Shown in pieces: positions 21,456 to 34,316 of a DNA stretch of 64,000 bases (position 1 is the stretch's first letter; every line of letters begins with the position of its first letter). The notes beneath the pieces are model-generated. The model saw only the letters and a list, made by a program, of their open reading frames with translations. It ran no database searches and was not told where the DNA came from. The translations under genes were made by a program, and so were the position numbers. The stretch is from Thysanoteuthis rhombus (Eukaryota; Mollusca; Cephalopoda; Oegopsida; Thysanoteuthidae): contig OY735207.1 in the NCBI GenBank assembly GCA_963457665.1, positions 41,329,816-41,393,815 on the forward strand. Direction: 5' to 3'.

Positions 21456-21530
<75 letters not shown>
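21409..21530. repeat. (CT)n then (AT)n microsatellite
   Basis: CT array with a C run (21409-21491) followed by AT (about 21492-21530). Confidence 0.95.
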
Positions 21531-21533
<3 letters not shown>

Positions 21534-21812
21534 GTATATATTCACACACATTCATGCGTGAATGTACAGACGTTTGTAATCATTATATTTAATAATGTCA
21601 GGGAATTATTCACAATAAAGCAATTATTTTCATGTGATCATTAAAATTCTTTTTGGTTTATATTATTTGTCGGTATATTACCTTAGCATATAGCTATATA
21701 CACGAACGAATATGTAAGAATATATGTATGCCTATATATTTATGATCAATATATTTATACATATATACATAAAAATTTTATATATTTCCATATATATCAT
21801 CATGCAAGTGTC

Positions 21813-21813
<1 letters not shown>

Positions 21814-21861
<48 letters not shown>
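21814..21861. repeat. (AT)n microsatellite
   Basis: A pure AT array of about 24 units. Confidence 0.95.
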
Positions 21862-21863
<2 letters not shown>

Positions 21864-21864
21864 G

Positions 21865-23290
21865 GTGACGTTTTGATCATGTCAAAACAGGATGAAAGAG
21901 AAGGCAATTGCCCAATAATTTAGAGATATCATTAATGTAGTTTGTTTTGTATAAGACGCATGCCCCATGATTTTTGTGTGAAACCCTGAGAAACAGAGAA
22001 TTAATTCCTAATGATTGCAGTTTTGATAAATACAAAGCAAGTATGAATTAACAGCTCAATTTTGACATCTCACTCCGATAGGGGCATAAGGAACAGGTTC
22101 ACTCATTTTTTTCCTTTAAGTTCACAATATTCATGTCTGATAATTGTTACAATTTTTTGTCTGATCAACATTAACTGTAGTCATTCTACCAACCCCTTTT
22201 CTTCAGATTTTCTAGTCCTCTTTATCTTGTAACTTAGTATTAGGGACTTTTTCTTTTTGTACGTGGAAAATTTTCGCTTTAATTATCTCATTACTAATGC
22301 TAATATATGTCATTTTTTTTCTTCTGAATTTAATTATAAGATGAGTTCCTCATCGGGAACTGTGAAAGCAAAATGGTTAGCTTTCTTTTTTAAAAATTGC
22401 TAATGGAGTGAAAATTACCAACTGTATGCAGATTTATTTCCCCCGACTTGTCACAATGTCGAGTTCAACGTGGGGCCCGCTATCTCAGACTGGATATTAT
22501 ATAAGGAGGGCATTCCCTAATGTCTGTTGCATGCAAAAAGGCAAGGCCAATAGGACAAGACAATTTTTGTCCGTACCCAATATCATAGTCTCATCTTCCC
22601 ATAAATTTTGAATTTCTATACAATGAATTTTCCTTTTGCAGTTTTCAAAGGAATTACTTTCATTTTTCATTGAAGCAATTCTGTAAATACCAGAACAAAT
22701 GATAATTTAGAGGTGTAATAACTGCAGAATAAGGAGTGAAAACTTCCCAGGAAAGCTGGAACAATTTTCCACTGGTCTGGTCACTGAAGAAACGTGCAGT
22801 CATAGTTTCCGATTATTAATGTGCACACACAATGTTACTTACATAAAACAATGTAGTAATTAATAACTATTCTTATAAATATGATAATAATGTATCATGA
22901 TTATAATTATGATTATTGAAAATGAGCTCTTACCTAACTATTTCTGTTAGCATGAAAATAAGAAATTCTCATTGATGTGTCATTTATTGGAACAACAAAC
23001 TGAAAAAGTAGTTCAAAATATAGAATAGAATCTCACCTAACTCTGTGGATTGCGACCATACTTGCATTATGTCTATTAAAACTTTCCATTACAGTTTTAT
23101 CAGACAAGGTATCTCTGTTGCTTGCTGCATAAAAAAGCTTTGTGCCATCTCTGTAACTGGAAATAGTGTGTTTTTTTTTTGTTTTTTGTTTTTTATGAGT
23201 AAAAAACCGGACAACTACAACATCAGTATTTATACAGATTTAAATTTCACTTTTTACATTAATGTATGCATTTGATACATTTAATAAATG
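21865..23290. other. Intron sequence, no recognisable feature
   Basis: AT-rich non-simple DNA. No repeat shared with other parts of the window, no exon. It may include the 5' flank of the following relic. Confidence 0.4.
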
Positions 23291-23299
23291 CCAATGTTC

Positions 23300-26200
23300 T
23301 ATCAAATGAAGATGTCCAAAAGTGATGGCCCCAAAGCAAAGAAAAAGAGAGCACAGCAAATCAGAATCAAAAAGGATTTGGATCATTTATTTTTCTGAAT
23401 ACAGTTGCGAAGAAGCGTTAACATAGATGCACCGTATTAAGAATCCGGATGAGAGATTTCAGAAGCTTAAGAGCATAGCCAAAAAGAGACAGTGTCATCT
23501 TACCACATCCAATCAGCGCATAAACGATGCATGTCAATAGATGCCAGAGACTTACTCAGCCGAACATGGCTATTATTAAAAGTGCTATCGGATGTTTACA
23601 AAGAATTTAGACCGTCGACAGAGTTGTACCAAAAGCAAAGCTCCACATGAACCAAGGTGCTTAAAGTCCAGCAGAGAAAGAAACAGAGGAGAAGGATGAA
23701 GTCATCTTCAATCTAGATTGTATACTCACCAGAAAAGGAAGACCCCCAAAAGAATAGAATACGAGGGTGTTTGGGCGACAAGGAACATGTTGATGTTTGC
23801 ACTTGATGGATGGAAGACATCTTTGCAGACTGCTGAATAAAAACATTATGAAGCATTGTTAAGAGTCAGAGGCTATGTTTTATTTGCACAAGAAGTTGCA
23901 GAAAAGCCTATTCAAAGAAACTTGCTGACCAGAAAAGTACCAATGAAGGTGAGAACGAAAAACAAGCAGAACTTGAAAGCTCATTCTTTTGCCTCCCTGT
24001 CATTGATTTAATCATCATTGAGAATAAACAAATTATGCAGCTTACAGTCCTGCGGAAAATTTACGTTGAATCGTTGATGACAGACAAATTTCCAAACAAG
24101 CAATACAGAAGTGAGAAGCTAAAACGAAAGATTGTGAAGACTCCCAACTACATTGAAAATGTAGCTTCCAGTAGTTTAGACCAGCCTGGAACATTGTTCA
24201 CAATGCCTACACAGGCGACCAAATTTTTGTTCAGACCAGGAACTCTGGATATGACAGTGAAAGTTGCAATGTATTCGAGGAAAATCATTCTAAAAGCATT
24301 TCAGAACTCTTAAGGTACGCCATGGCTCTCTTGTGCAGATTATTAGAAAAAATAAAAACTGATATTATGTCAAAGTAACTGCCAAGTTTCTTCACTTACC
24401 AATTTCCAGGCAAGGCTGAGGAGCAGTCCACCAACGCGAACAGATTAGAACAATTTATCGGGCAAGACATACATCGAACAGCGGCAAATGCTCAGTGGAA
24501 ACTCCCAAAGCAGGTGTTGATATGTGTGACACTTCGACATCTCTTTCGAAGCAAAGATCTAATGACATTGATCAACGGATTTGGAAACGGACATTGACCA
24601 ACAGATCTGAAAGTCATCCATTCTCAAGTCAGCCATAGCCAGTGTTCTTAAAGAAACTTCTGACCAGCTCTCGAACCAAATCGCCAGTGATGCTTATCGA
24701 AAACACGTTTGTTCCTGACAGTGAAGAAGCTTATCATAATGCGAATAAGAAAGACATCGTTCGGCTGATCCTTAGACATTTGCATTCAGACAATGAAACT
24801 GGTTCTGGTTGAACTGGATTTGTTTCATCTTCTTGGCTGGAACTTCGGTACCTGGCAATCAAAGATTACTATTCAGTACATCGACCAACCAATTTCCTAG
24901 TTTTCTACTACGCAGGAATATTTGAGTTATGAATAGAAGGCAACAGTTGGGGTTGGTCAGAAGTATGTTTAATCTACGTATAACATAGGTTTTTACACGA
25001 AGGCCTACCCCTTCCTTTGGAATTTCCTTCAGAGGTTTCCCGGCACATTGTTTTCATTGGAAACTTTCATCTCATCATTGGTATATGCAAATTGATTGGA
25101 AACAAAATCGATAGCTTTGGCCTTTTTGATATTCTTCTAGGGGCTAACTTGATTCCGCCTGGATTATTCCTGTGTGTTTTGTCGGGAAAAATTATGATCG
25201 TACCACCTAATTTCACAAAGCGAAATGTGGCACCGACTACTTTTGGTTGAATACTAAAAAGACCAAGGGTGAAAGACGAACATTTTCTGGTCTTACAGAC
25301 GAAGAGATGAAAACTGTTCTCGTGAACTATCCCTCACCTGGTTATCATTCAAGACTTTTTGCTCATACTGACGCGGCTAATTACTTTGGGGAATACATTG
25401 AAATCTGTGAAACTATAATCCAAAGCCAGTTAGGGAAAATATACCAGTTTTGGATGATATACATAGATTATTTATTCTCTGACGCAAGCTGTAACGACAA
25501 ATTATTCATTCCTGTGTGTATTTTTCTCGGTGTACATCTCTAACTTTAGGCTTACCCAACCTGGTTCAAGTAAGGAAATTAAGTTGGGTGCTTCACTGTG
25601 ACAAGGTTCAATATTCCAGGCAACAGATGTGCAGTGGGCAAGACTGTGGAGGAGACGTTCATGTAGAATGTCAAACCTAGGGTTGGTTGAGGTGGTGCTG
25701 GTATATCAGGGATTGGTCACAACGACGCTGCATATCAGAAGTAGGCCAGAACAACCAATGAGAGAGCCAAGTACTTCCAATACCAAACTTCGAAGTCAAA
25801 ACAGTGATATATTGTTTTCGTTCTGATGCATTATGCATTACAGTTGAAGGTCACAATTCCATTCGATACTGGGGCAAAAAACTCTAGAAGATTGTTGAGC
25901 ATCACCAAGAAAGCACGAGCACGAACAAAATCAGCATTGAGGTACAGCACTGATGACTCTTCATACCTATGTAGGCTGTGACACTAACAATGCCTCCAAA
26001 GGTATTATCAAGCAAAAGCCAATTAAGGTATTGCAGATGACCGCATTTAATGATGGTAATCTTCGAGAACTTGGAGATTCTAGGGAGATACTGGAGGATA
26101 CCTTAGGAAAATTGGAACATTTTGCATGTTGCTCGTATAGTCAGTCTCGTTTCAGCGTGGTAGAGAAATTCTGCCTGAATCTATAAATAACAAAATGTGA

Positions 26201-26540
26201 CAACAATGGCTGAATAGACTCTTCAAATACCATGGACATGGAAAACCTGCCTCCATGTACAAAAAAAGCCCACGCAGCATATCAAGAGAACACATTTCTA
26301 GGTGGGAATCTGTGAGAAATCCAATGAAAACTTCCTGGAACTATCAGATCCTTAGGAACAAAGATGGGCTATGATTTGGAGCGGGGGAACTTGGGTCCAC
26401 AATTGTTTGTTGGAGTTGTGATTCCACAACACTTGATTGGAGTGTTGGTAACAATTGAAATCGAAAGTAAATATGAAGACGAAGCAGCTGATATTGATGA
26501 GCCTGATGTTTATGACTCTGATTCAGAAAGTGGATAGTCA
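23300..26540 (+). pseudogene. Decayed copy of a multi-copy uncharacterised invertebrate protein family
   Basis: Several successive plus-strand stretches in different frames recall, in order, parts of a long uncharacterised protein family. I remember the family as abundant in mollusc, echinoderm and cnidarian genomes. The stretches are a lysine-rich start (about 23.31 kb), a segment with LTVLRKIYVESLMTDKFPN and YRSEKLKRK (24.04-24.15 kb), one with QWKLPKQVLICVTLRHLFRS (24.50-24.56 kb), one with LHTYVGCDTNNASKGIIKQK followed by a LGDS motif (25.95-26.12 kb), and an acidic C-terminal end (26.40-26.53 kb). The HxxxGCDT-type motif is the most diagnostic. The copy is broken many times and looks old. 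The function of the family is unknown to me; spread as a mobile element is inference. The segment at about 24.9-25.6 kb does not fit the pattern and may be an insertion. Confidence 0.6.
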
Positions 26541-27200
26541 TTTCATTCACGATGGTCAAATGTTAATTGAACTTCATGCTTCATCAAAAAAAATTGTACA
26601 CACCAATTTACCTTCATTAAACAGAATGTACAATTTGGGAACATTTCGTAAAAAAAAGAAAAAAATTATTCGTATTCTCTTTTCATATTACTTCAAAATA
26701 AATTCTTATTGTGAGATGTGAAATTTGCGAGTGCTGCTGGCCATTTTGTTCACTGCAAATGATGTAGTTCCTCCCAACTTTCTTCTTGGCAGTGTCTTTT
26801 CTCTGAAAGGGGAAGTTCTGGAGGGTGCACAGTAGGCTAAGCTGGCCCATGGACGACAGTATTTACCATTCCAAAGTTCCACGGTCGGGAGAAGTTAAGG
26901 TAGACAGCGATCAAATCAAGACATTACTTGAGAATAATTCACGTTATACGATGCAAAAATGGCGAGCATACTCAAAATATCCAAATCAAGCGTTGAAAAT
27001 CAATGACATAAAATTCAATCGGATCAACATTAACCTGTGTGCAATGTTGCCTGTATTCTTAAGCAGTCAGTGTGCTAAAAAGATGTTGAGCGATTTTTTT
27101 TTTCTTGTGACAAAACTGTGTGCACCGAATGCTTATGCAAAAGTAAACTTGAAATAGTTCAAAGATAGTTTTGGCATATCTTACTAAGTGATACGTCTGA
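26541..27200. other. Intron sequence, no recognisable feature
   Basis: AT-rich. The plus-strand frame at 26825-27157 has no domain. It may be the 3' flank of the relic. Confidence 0.4.
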
Positions 27201-27219
27201 TCTGTAAGCTGTTATTGCA

Positions 27220-27885
27220 ATGTGGAAGTGCTTCCTGGAGAATTGCTTTACAGGAACCAGGCCTGCTTCATTTAAGCCTTGTCTCAAGACGAAACATGAT
27301 TATTCTTTTGCCCCCTCGCAAAAGCAAACTACGACAAAAGGTCGTTTTATTGTAGGCTCTCACACACATGTTTGTGGAGAAAAAAAAAACAGAAATTTAC
27401 CAGTGCCTGCAGCCTGTGCTAGAAAGGCGCCAGACCAACGTACTATTGCCAACTTTCACGTGCAACGGGGAGGTGCAGCCTCGGGGTTGGAACCTCTAGG
27501 ACCAGACACACTTCGTCTATGTCATATCTCGCCCGAAGACTGGTCTCAAATAGAAAGGCGGGAAGCAAATAATGGTGTGCCCCAGACGATAATTTCGTTG
27601 TTCTTTTTCTCCTTTGCAAGCTGTTTATGAGGCCAGCTGGCAGCACAACCTTGTAGACCATCGTACTTGCGCAAGATAGATGCGTGTCAGGGAGAGGACC
27701 ACTGTTGGACAGACTCAGCGCCCAATCGAACACCACCGAAGCTCCAAGCTCTGCTTCTTCATTCACGGCCGATACTCGACATCTGTTTCCTCGGACATTT
27801 CAATCTTTTTGCTAGAACGGTTCATCCTTATTTCGTGCTTGCACCGACTTTAAAACGTGACAATGCAACGAATAAAGGAGAAGGG
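27220..27885. other. Moderately GC-rich island of unknown nature
   Basis: Higher GC and complex sequence, with open frames on both strands over the same bases (plus 136 codons at 27220-27630; minus 107 codons at 27443-27766). Neither frame has a domain I recognise, and overlap on opposite strands argues that at most one is real. It could be a retroposon fragment. Confidence 0.3.
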
Positions 27886-27892
27886 AAAACAT

Positions 27893-28562
27893 TTCTTTCT
27901 TCCCATTCATCTTTTTTCGTTTCTCGTTTCTTTACTTCCCTTTCGTCTTTCTTTACATTTTTTATTGCTTTTATGGTTTTTATTTACTCTCCGTTTTCTT
28001 TTATTTTTATTAAGCGCGTTTCAACTTCATTCTCTGTCTGTCTTCCATTCTTGCCATTAACCAAGGGTCAAATTTGGTAAAATGAGCCTGTAGGAAGACA
28101 CGAACCAGGGCAATTATCTTCCTTTTTTTTCATCCAATTTACATCAACTTTATCAACATTTCTTTATCTCCTTGGCGTTCTTTTTCTTTCCTCCTTCCTT
28201 CTTTCTATCTTTTTCCTTCTTTTCTTTTCATTCTTTTTTTGTCTTCCTTCTTATGTCCCATTTTCTTTCATTCTTTATCTTTCTACTTGTCCCTATATTA
28301 TTCTTTGCGACTCGTCTCTTCATCTTTTTCTTCCTTTCTTTCTCTATATCTTTTCTTTATTCTTTCCGTTTTTCAATCTTTTTCTCGCTCGTTGCTTTAG
28401 GCTGTACCTTTTCGTCCTTTCCTTTTTTTTTTCTTACCTTCCTTCCTAGCTTTCAGTCTTTTCCTCTTTTTCTTTCTATACCTCTCTTTTTTCTTTTTCC
28501 TTTTTTCCCTCTGTCTCTCTCTGTCTGTCTCTCTCTCTCTCTCTCTCTGTTTCTTTCAGAGT
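27893..28562 (+). repeat. Polypyrimidine tract in Bsx intron 1
   Basis: T/C-rich plus strand for about 670 bp, ending in a CT array. The Phe/Leu-rich frames are artefacts. Confidence 0.88.
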
Positions 28563-28569
28563 AGCATCT

Positions 28570-28960
28570 ATTGATTGAAACATAACAACATAATAAGGTG
28601 TTCAATCGCTAAGCGTACGGACTTTGAAAAGATTATCCGACTGCTGCAGTCGGCCTATTAACGCTCAGGCACAATGCAGTCCGTCCGACTCCTGCCGCCC
28701 TACGATGGGTCCAGGCATGTGCCTTCGGTCCGTACCTTCGGGCAGCATGCAAAACCAACGACGTTTACAAACTGAATGTTTTTAGGCACAGCTGGTGGTA
28801 ATGGTGGAGATGACAGCGCGTTGTTGAATTTAATGTAGGCAGACGATTATCAACATTTGCACTCTCGCCGAGTGTTCTCCTCTCTGCGTGTATTATTTCC
28901 CTGGGCAAATATTTCACTCTTTGATTCTTAACTATTGAACAATCGATCTGTTCAGTTTAA
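28570..28960. other. GC-richer complex segment, unidentified
   Basis: Contains ctgctgcagtcggcctatta, ctcctgccgccctacgatgg and ccttcggtccgtaccttcgg. The two half-repeats ccttcggtccg and ccttcgggcag are internal echoes. Not simple sequence and not matched elsewhere in the window. It may be a retroposon fragment or regulatory DNA. Confidence 0.3.
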
Positions 28961-28965
28961 TCTAG

Positions 28966-28967
28966 TG

Positions 28968-29054
<87 letters not shown>

Positions 29055-29117
29055 GTATGTCAATGAATTTATACATCCACCGTCTGCTAATCTCTATCTA
29101 TCTATCTCTTTCTCCCC

Positions 29118-29200
<83 letters not shown>
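28966..29200. repeat. (TATC)n(AT)n and (CT)n(AT)n arrays
   Basis: TCTA array 28968-29003, AT array 29004-29051, then CT (about 29106-29160) and AT (29161-29199). Confidence 0.95.
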
Positions 29201-29203
<3 letters not shown>

Positions 29204-30236
29204 CCATCTGATAAAAACAAATATATATGGGATGAGAATTTATATATACATTACACAAATTTCATTGCTATTCGTTTGGTGCGGCAAGTATTATTAAAGC
29301 TTCTCTCAAGTATAAAACACGGCTATATAAACAATGAAATGATCGTGTCGAAGTTCCAAGCGGAAGGGGTATGCCTCCTGTGAAAATCAGCATTTCTTAT
29401 GCACGGAGATCGACCATTCGAATCAGTGGAAATTTTGCTACTTCCTCATCCAACAAGCAGATTACAACCCGAAATAATTATGAAGCCAGTATCATTGAAC
29501 TCACTATGAGTAACGAAATTACGATCAGTAGCTTGCGAGATTAGCATGCTTTCTACAGGCTACACCCCTCTAACCATACAACCTGTTGTCTGGTGACTCA
29601 CATGACCTGGCACGTTTTGGATTGACCGCCATGAGTTTGTATGTCTGTCCGTAGGGTTCTTCAATTCGATTTCGAACCGTGATTTTCTGAATCTCATAAA
29701 TTTAATTCACCCAGTCCGATAGGCAAAACGAAGGTGGTTTTCTATAAGACTGACAAGCCCCTCTCTACCGACTGTTTTGGGCTACGCACTCTTCCAAAGC
29801 TTTGGACAATTATGTACTATCTACTATACCTAAGAAACGAAAATATCAGACAGTTATGTCCATGTCTTAGTACGGAACAAGGCAAAATTATTTGAAAAAT
29901 ACAGAAGATTGTATTGCGTCAAATAGAGATGGCTTTGCCTGTTTTGAGAAACTAACCTTCGAATCTGGACTTTTGAACATCAATCAACTTTACCTGTGGC
30001 CAAGAGGAAAGTTACTGATTCACGACTGCAAGTTGTTTTATACTGTATTGAAAAAAATTAATCTCGTTACGTCATATAGAATACAAATAAAAAGTACGTG
30101 ATTAGCATCAACGTTGTTGTTTAGGAATTATTCAGATAAGGTATCGCTGAGGTCCAAGGTATCTTGAGTTTCTTGTTGACTTCGACAGTCTTTGCTGTTT
30201 TAATAAGTGGTGTGTGAATGTGTTTGTGTGGGATAT
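29201..30236. other. Intron sequence, no recognisable feature
   Basis: Unique-looking AT-rich DNA with no exon or repeat copy recognised. Confidence 0.4.
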
Positions 30237-30237
30237 A

Positions 30238-30374
<137 letters not shown>

Positions 30375-30469
30375 GGTGTGGCTATGTGTACGTTCTTAGC
30401 TCAAATGTTTGACATAGATTAGCGTATTCGTAAAGGTTTAGTATATAAACGCTCTTGAATTACTTGAGA

Positions 30470-31000
30470 TGATAATTATTTTTGTTTTATCCTCTGCCTT
30501 TATTTCTTTTCGATTTTTTTTCTATTCTTTTTTGTCTTTCTTTAATTCTTTCTGTTCTTTTCTCTCTTTCTTTCTTTCCTTTCCTTCATTTTCTGCGTCT
30601 CTCTTTTCCTCTCTTTCTTTACTTACTTTTCCCTGGCTTTCTTTTTCTCTTTCTTTCTTTCCTTTCGTTTCCATTTCCTAGTTTCTATCAATCTATCATT
30701 CTTTTTTCTCCTTCTCATCTATTTCTCTTTTTCTTCCTTTCGGTCCTTCTTCTTCCCTCTTTTTTTATTCGTTTTCTTCCTTTACTCTCTACGTTTCTAT
30801 CTCCTCTCACTCTCTTTTCCTTTTTCTCTTCCTATCTTTAATTCCCATCCCCAATACATCTTTCCTTTTCTTTTTTTCCTTGCTTTTTTACTTTCTTTCT
30901 CTCTCGTTGTTCTTTCACTTTTTTCTTCTTCCTTTCTTTCACCTTTTTTTCATTTCTGCTTCTTTCTCCCCCTCTTTCTTTTTTTCCTCTGTTACTACAC
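30470..31000 (+). repeat. Polypyrimidine tract in Bsx intron 1
   Basis: T/C-rich plus strand with TTTC and TTCC runs over about 530 bp. The Phe/Ser/Leu frames are compositional. Confidence 0.88.
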
Positions 31001-31447
31001 CTGCGCACACAGCTATTTTTGCTCTCGTTCTGGGATGCGTATGCGCATACGCATGTGCGCGTTTGTGTGACTGTGAAAACAATTATGTCCGTATGTGTGT
31101 CAGGATTGAATGATCAGTAGTTGAAGGATGCAGTTATGATGAAAAGGAGAAGAGATAACAAACTGAAGTTTAAAACAAAATTGAAAGATTGCATGTCTCT
31201 GCGTGTGTATGAACGCCAACAGATCGATACAAAGCGTGTGGGTGGTTGGATACCTTGGTGGCCGCGGGGACAAAATTTAGTCCATAATTGATCGAGAACA
31301 AGCACGAAACTGGGACTGCCGGTCAGTTTTAGCCAGCTAAGTCACGTGATTTTGTCAATAACGGTTGCATAACCCACGGCTAAACTCCTTTTGATACTTG
31401 CTGATTACAGTTCAAACGGGAAGCCGAAGCCAACAGCATAGTCTCTA

Positions 31448-31448
<1 letters not shown>

Positions 31449-31509
<61 letters not shown>
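31449..31509. repeat. (CT)n microsatellite
   Basis: A pure CT array of about 30 units. Confidence 0.95.
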
Positions 31510-31513
<4 letters not shown>

Positions 31514-31583
31514 TTGTGCGTGTGGGTACGCTTGCGTGCGTACGCACGTGTGCATGGTCGTTCGTCGGTAAAGGTTTGCTTTT

Positions 31584-32041
31584 GGTTCGTGAACTAAATA
31601 TCAAAGGGAGGTAACCTACTGTATAACGGAATGAACCAGATTAGAACTTTTGATCACTTAAAACTGTATTTTATCAAAATGATTATAAATGATATGGTTT
31701 AGGGTTAGTTTTAGGGTTAGGGTTGGGATTGTTTCAGATTTTTGGTTGCAGGTAACAACATTTTTTCTTCATAATCATAAAATTGGATACATGGAGGTCT
31801 GGTGTGTCAGAGAAAAAGAAGAAATGTTTAATGAATTTTCAATTTTAGTTGCCAATGTGTATTCTTTTTAGTTTTTTAATTATGAAAAATATTTTTGTTG
31901 TTACTTGCATTGTAATCTCCACCCTTACCCAAAATGAATCCCAACCTTAAAACTAAACCTGAATTATAGTTGATATTCGTAGCAGTCGCCGCATAAGACA
32001 ACGTAATCGATTACCTCCTTTTGATATTTACTTTAGGAACC
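31584..32041. mobile_element. MITE-like DNA element with 31-bp terminal inverted repeats
   Basis: The left end ggttcgtgaactaaatatca (continuing aagggaggtaa to 31614) is inverted at 32011-32041 (ttacctccttttgatattta then ctttaggaacc); 27 of 31 positions match. The 458-bp interior has no transposase. It has GGGTTAG-type repeats near 31700 and their complements near 31920-31960, so the inner part is also partly self-complementary. No clear target-site duplication was seen. Superfamily unassigned. Confidence 0.7.
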
Positions 32042-32059
32042 AAGTGAAAACCTTCATCC

Positions 32060-32205
32060 ACTCCTCATTCAACTCATCTATCTGCGATGGTCGGCAAGCC
32101 AATTTAATCGATCATTATCTAGAGAAATGAGTTCGATCCTCAAGGGTGCCTCACCATTTTGGCCTTATGCCAAACTGAGATAATCTCAGTAAATATCAAT
32201 TAACC
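32060..32205 (+). repeat. SINE copy
   Basis: Has the B-box-like gagttcgatcctcaag and the shared tail ttggccttatgccaaactgagataatctcagtaaata. Confidence 0.65.
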
Positions 32206-32514
32206 GATTCATTTATCTATCTATCTTTTCATATGTGCGTATGTTTGTGTGTTCCAACATTCCTGACCAAACCATTTTATCTACCGGCAATTTTTTTTTT
32301 TTTTTTGAAAAAAGTTTTCATGACCTGACAGGATCATTAATAACATTTTTTAGACGTTTGCACCACTTTAAATGTTTTCCAGTGGGAATTTATTCTGACC
32401 ATATTTATCCTTCGATGGGATTTCGTTTACATGACTCCAAATTTTGACGCTACGGTTGTCCAATTATTGACTGTGATAGCCAGTCTATCGAGCTATCTAT
32501 CACCCAGTCTCTCT

Positions 32515-32575
32515 CCCTCTCTTCTTCTTCTTCTTCTTCTTCTTCTTCTTCTTCTTCTTCTTTTTCTTCTTCAGT
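32515..32575. repeat. (CTT)n microsatellite
   Basis: About 17 CTT units. Confidence 0.95.
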
Positions 32576-32839
32576 ATCGTACGCTCCCACAGCTCTCATC
32601 TCTAGTAATTTCCTACCAAGTTTGTTAAATGCAGTTGTAATGACAAAAATAGCCATGATTATAATCTTTATCATTGATGAAAAAAAATAACATTTTTACT
32701 TTCACCCTCTGGTCGAATAATATTTTTCTTTCTCTATAAATTACATTCATCACCCATAGTCATTTTTTCAATTAATGGTCTTCTCAGTCTGCCCATAGGC
32801 GAATGCTTTACTCTCAGAATCTTATCAATCTCTTTCTAT

Positions 32840-33000
32840 TTCTATCTCGCCGTCTCTTTATTTCTCTGTTTCTCTATCTTTTCCTATGACTCTGTCTCTA
32901 TCTGTCTGTCTGTCTGTCTGTCTGTCTCTATCTGTCTGTCTGTCTGTCTCTCGCTCTCTCTGTCTCTCTCTCACACTCTGTCTCTCTCTATATATATATA
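32840..33000. repeat. (CTGT)n/(CT)n low-complexity block
   Basis: CTGT arrays (about 32901-32950) inside CT-rich sequence, ending in a short TA run. Confidence 0.9.
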
Positions 33001-33145
33001 CATATATACACACATCCCCCACTCTCTCATTTTTTTTTGTTTTTATTTTTCCCCAAGTATAAATATCCCAGCAAAATACGAGGTTATTCTTTATCATGTA
33101 ACTAATTAAGTCACCACTATTTGTTCAGTGATATAGTTACATATA

Positions 33146-33146
33146 G

Positions 33147-33201
<55 letters not shown>
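33146..33201. repeat. (GT)n microsatellite
   Basis: A pure GT array of about 27 units. Confidence 0.95.
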
Positions 33202-33202
<1 letters not shown>

Positions 33203-33494
33203 CTGTTTCTTGCATATGATTGCATTCTCTCCAAAATGTGTATTGGTTTAGTTGAATTCTATTCAATTAACTACTTTAGCAACTCATCCAAACAGCAATT
33301 TTAGTTGGTCTTTTCAATCTCATTGATCGACTCGAATCAAAATTTTAGTGGGATAGAAAAATATCTTGTTTGATTCTTTTACCAATTTAATTTAATTCTA
33401 TGATAAAAATACCTTGTTGGACTGACTGTAATAAAATTTAGTTTTTAACTATCGAAACCAAGCCTTATGAGCTTGTTCAAATACTTATAAACAG

Positions 33495-33611
<117 letters not shown>

Positions 33612-34109
33612 CTTTACTTTATTTTACTTTTATTCGAAACAAATTTTATTTTTTGCGGTGAAAACAAGAAAATATCTTTGTTAGTTGTTGTTTTTAGTAT
33701 TTTTTTTTTTACATCAGTTTGATTTTTGATACAACGATATTTTTAATTTTTTCAAACTTTATTCTCGGATGAAGTATTTCAACATTATCATTAATTTTGA
33801 CGAGTTTTTACTTTCATTCTCAAAAGCAACTGAAAGTTAGGATGAAGGTAAAAACTAATCAAATTGACATTTTGATTTTTGTCCTCTCATCTATTTTTTT
33901 TTTTTTTTTGTAGTTACTACGCTTGATTTAGTATGGTACAATTTACCATCCACAGATTTAATATAATCTAGTGAACAGAAATTTCATATAGCTAAAAAAA
34001 AGTCCCTGATTCGTGGGTAATGTCTCAACAGTTTGCTGTTTGTGTAATAGAGAAACAATAAAAGATCATCAACTCAAAAATGTTTCTGTTTTTTCAAATT
34101 GTTATTCAG

Positions 34110-34297
34110 GGTTTCCATTGCCACCATTATTCCAACACGATGCGTCGGGTGGAAAGCAGTGCCGGCGGAGGAAAGCTCGGACGGTGTTCAGCGACCAACA
34201 ACTCAATGGACTTGAGAAAAGGTTCGAAGCCCAGAGATACCTGTCCACACCTGAAAGAGTAGAGCTCGCGTCACAGCTCAGTTTGTCAGAAACTCAG
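34110..34297 (+). CDS. Bsx: Bsx coding exon 2 (homeodomain positions 1-44)
   Basis: Encodes residues 103-165. After a short proline-containing linker (FPLPPLFQHDASGGKQC) comes the homeodomain, residues 122-181 of the whole protein. This exon holds helices 1 and 2 and the start of helix 3: KARTVFSDQQLNGLEKRFEA, then QRYLSTPERVELASQLSLSE. It is nearly identical to vertebrate BSX as I remember it. Conserved F8, L16, F20 and L40 are present. The acceptor is ttattcag|GG at 34109/34110, completing the Gly codon from exon 1. The donor is CTCAG|GTAAGA at 34297/34298, phase 0. It falls between homeodomain residues 44 and 45, a classic intron position in homeobox genes. A repeat begins within about 20 bp of the donor. 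Confidence 0.95.
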
Positions 34298-34316
34298 GTA
34301 AGATTCTATTATTATT

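Noticed and set aside
31700-31730. Telomere or interstitial telomeric repeat (GGGTTAG)
   Set aside because: Only a few imperfect units, and they lie inside a MITE-like element with terminal inverted repeats.
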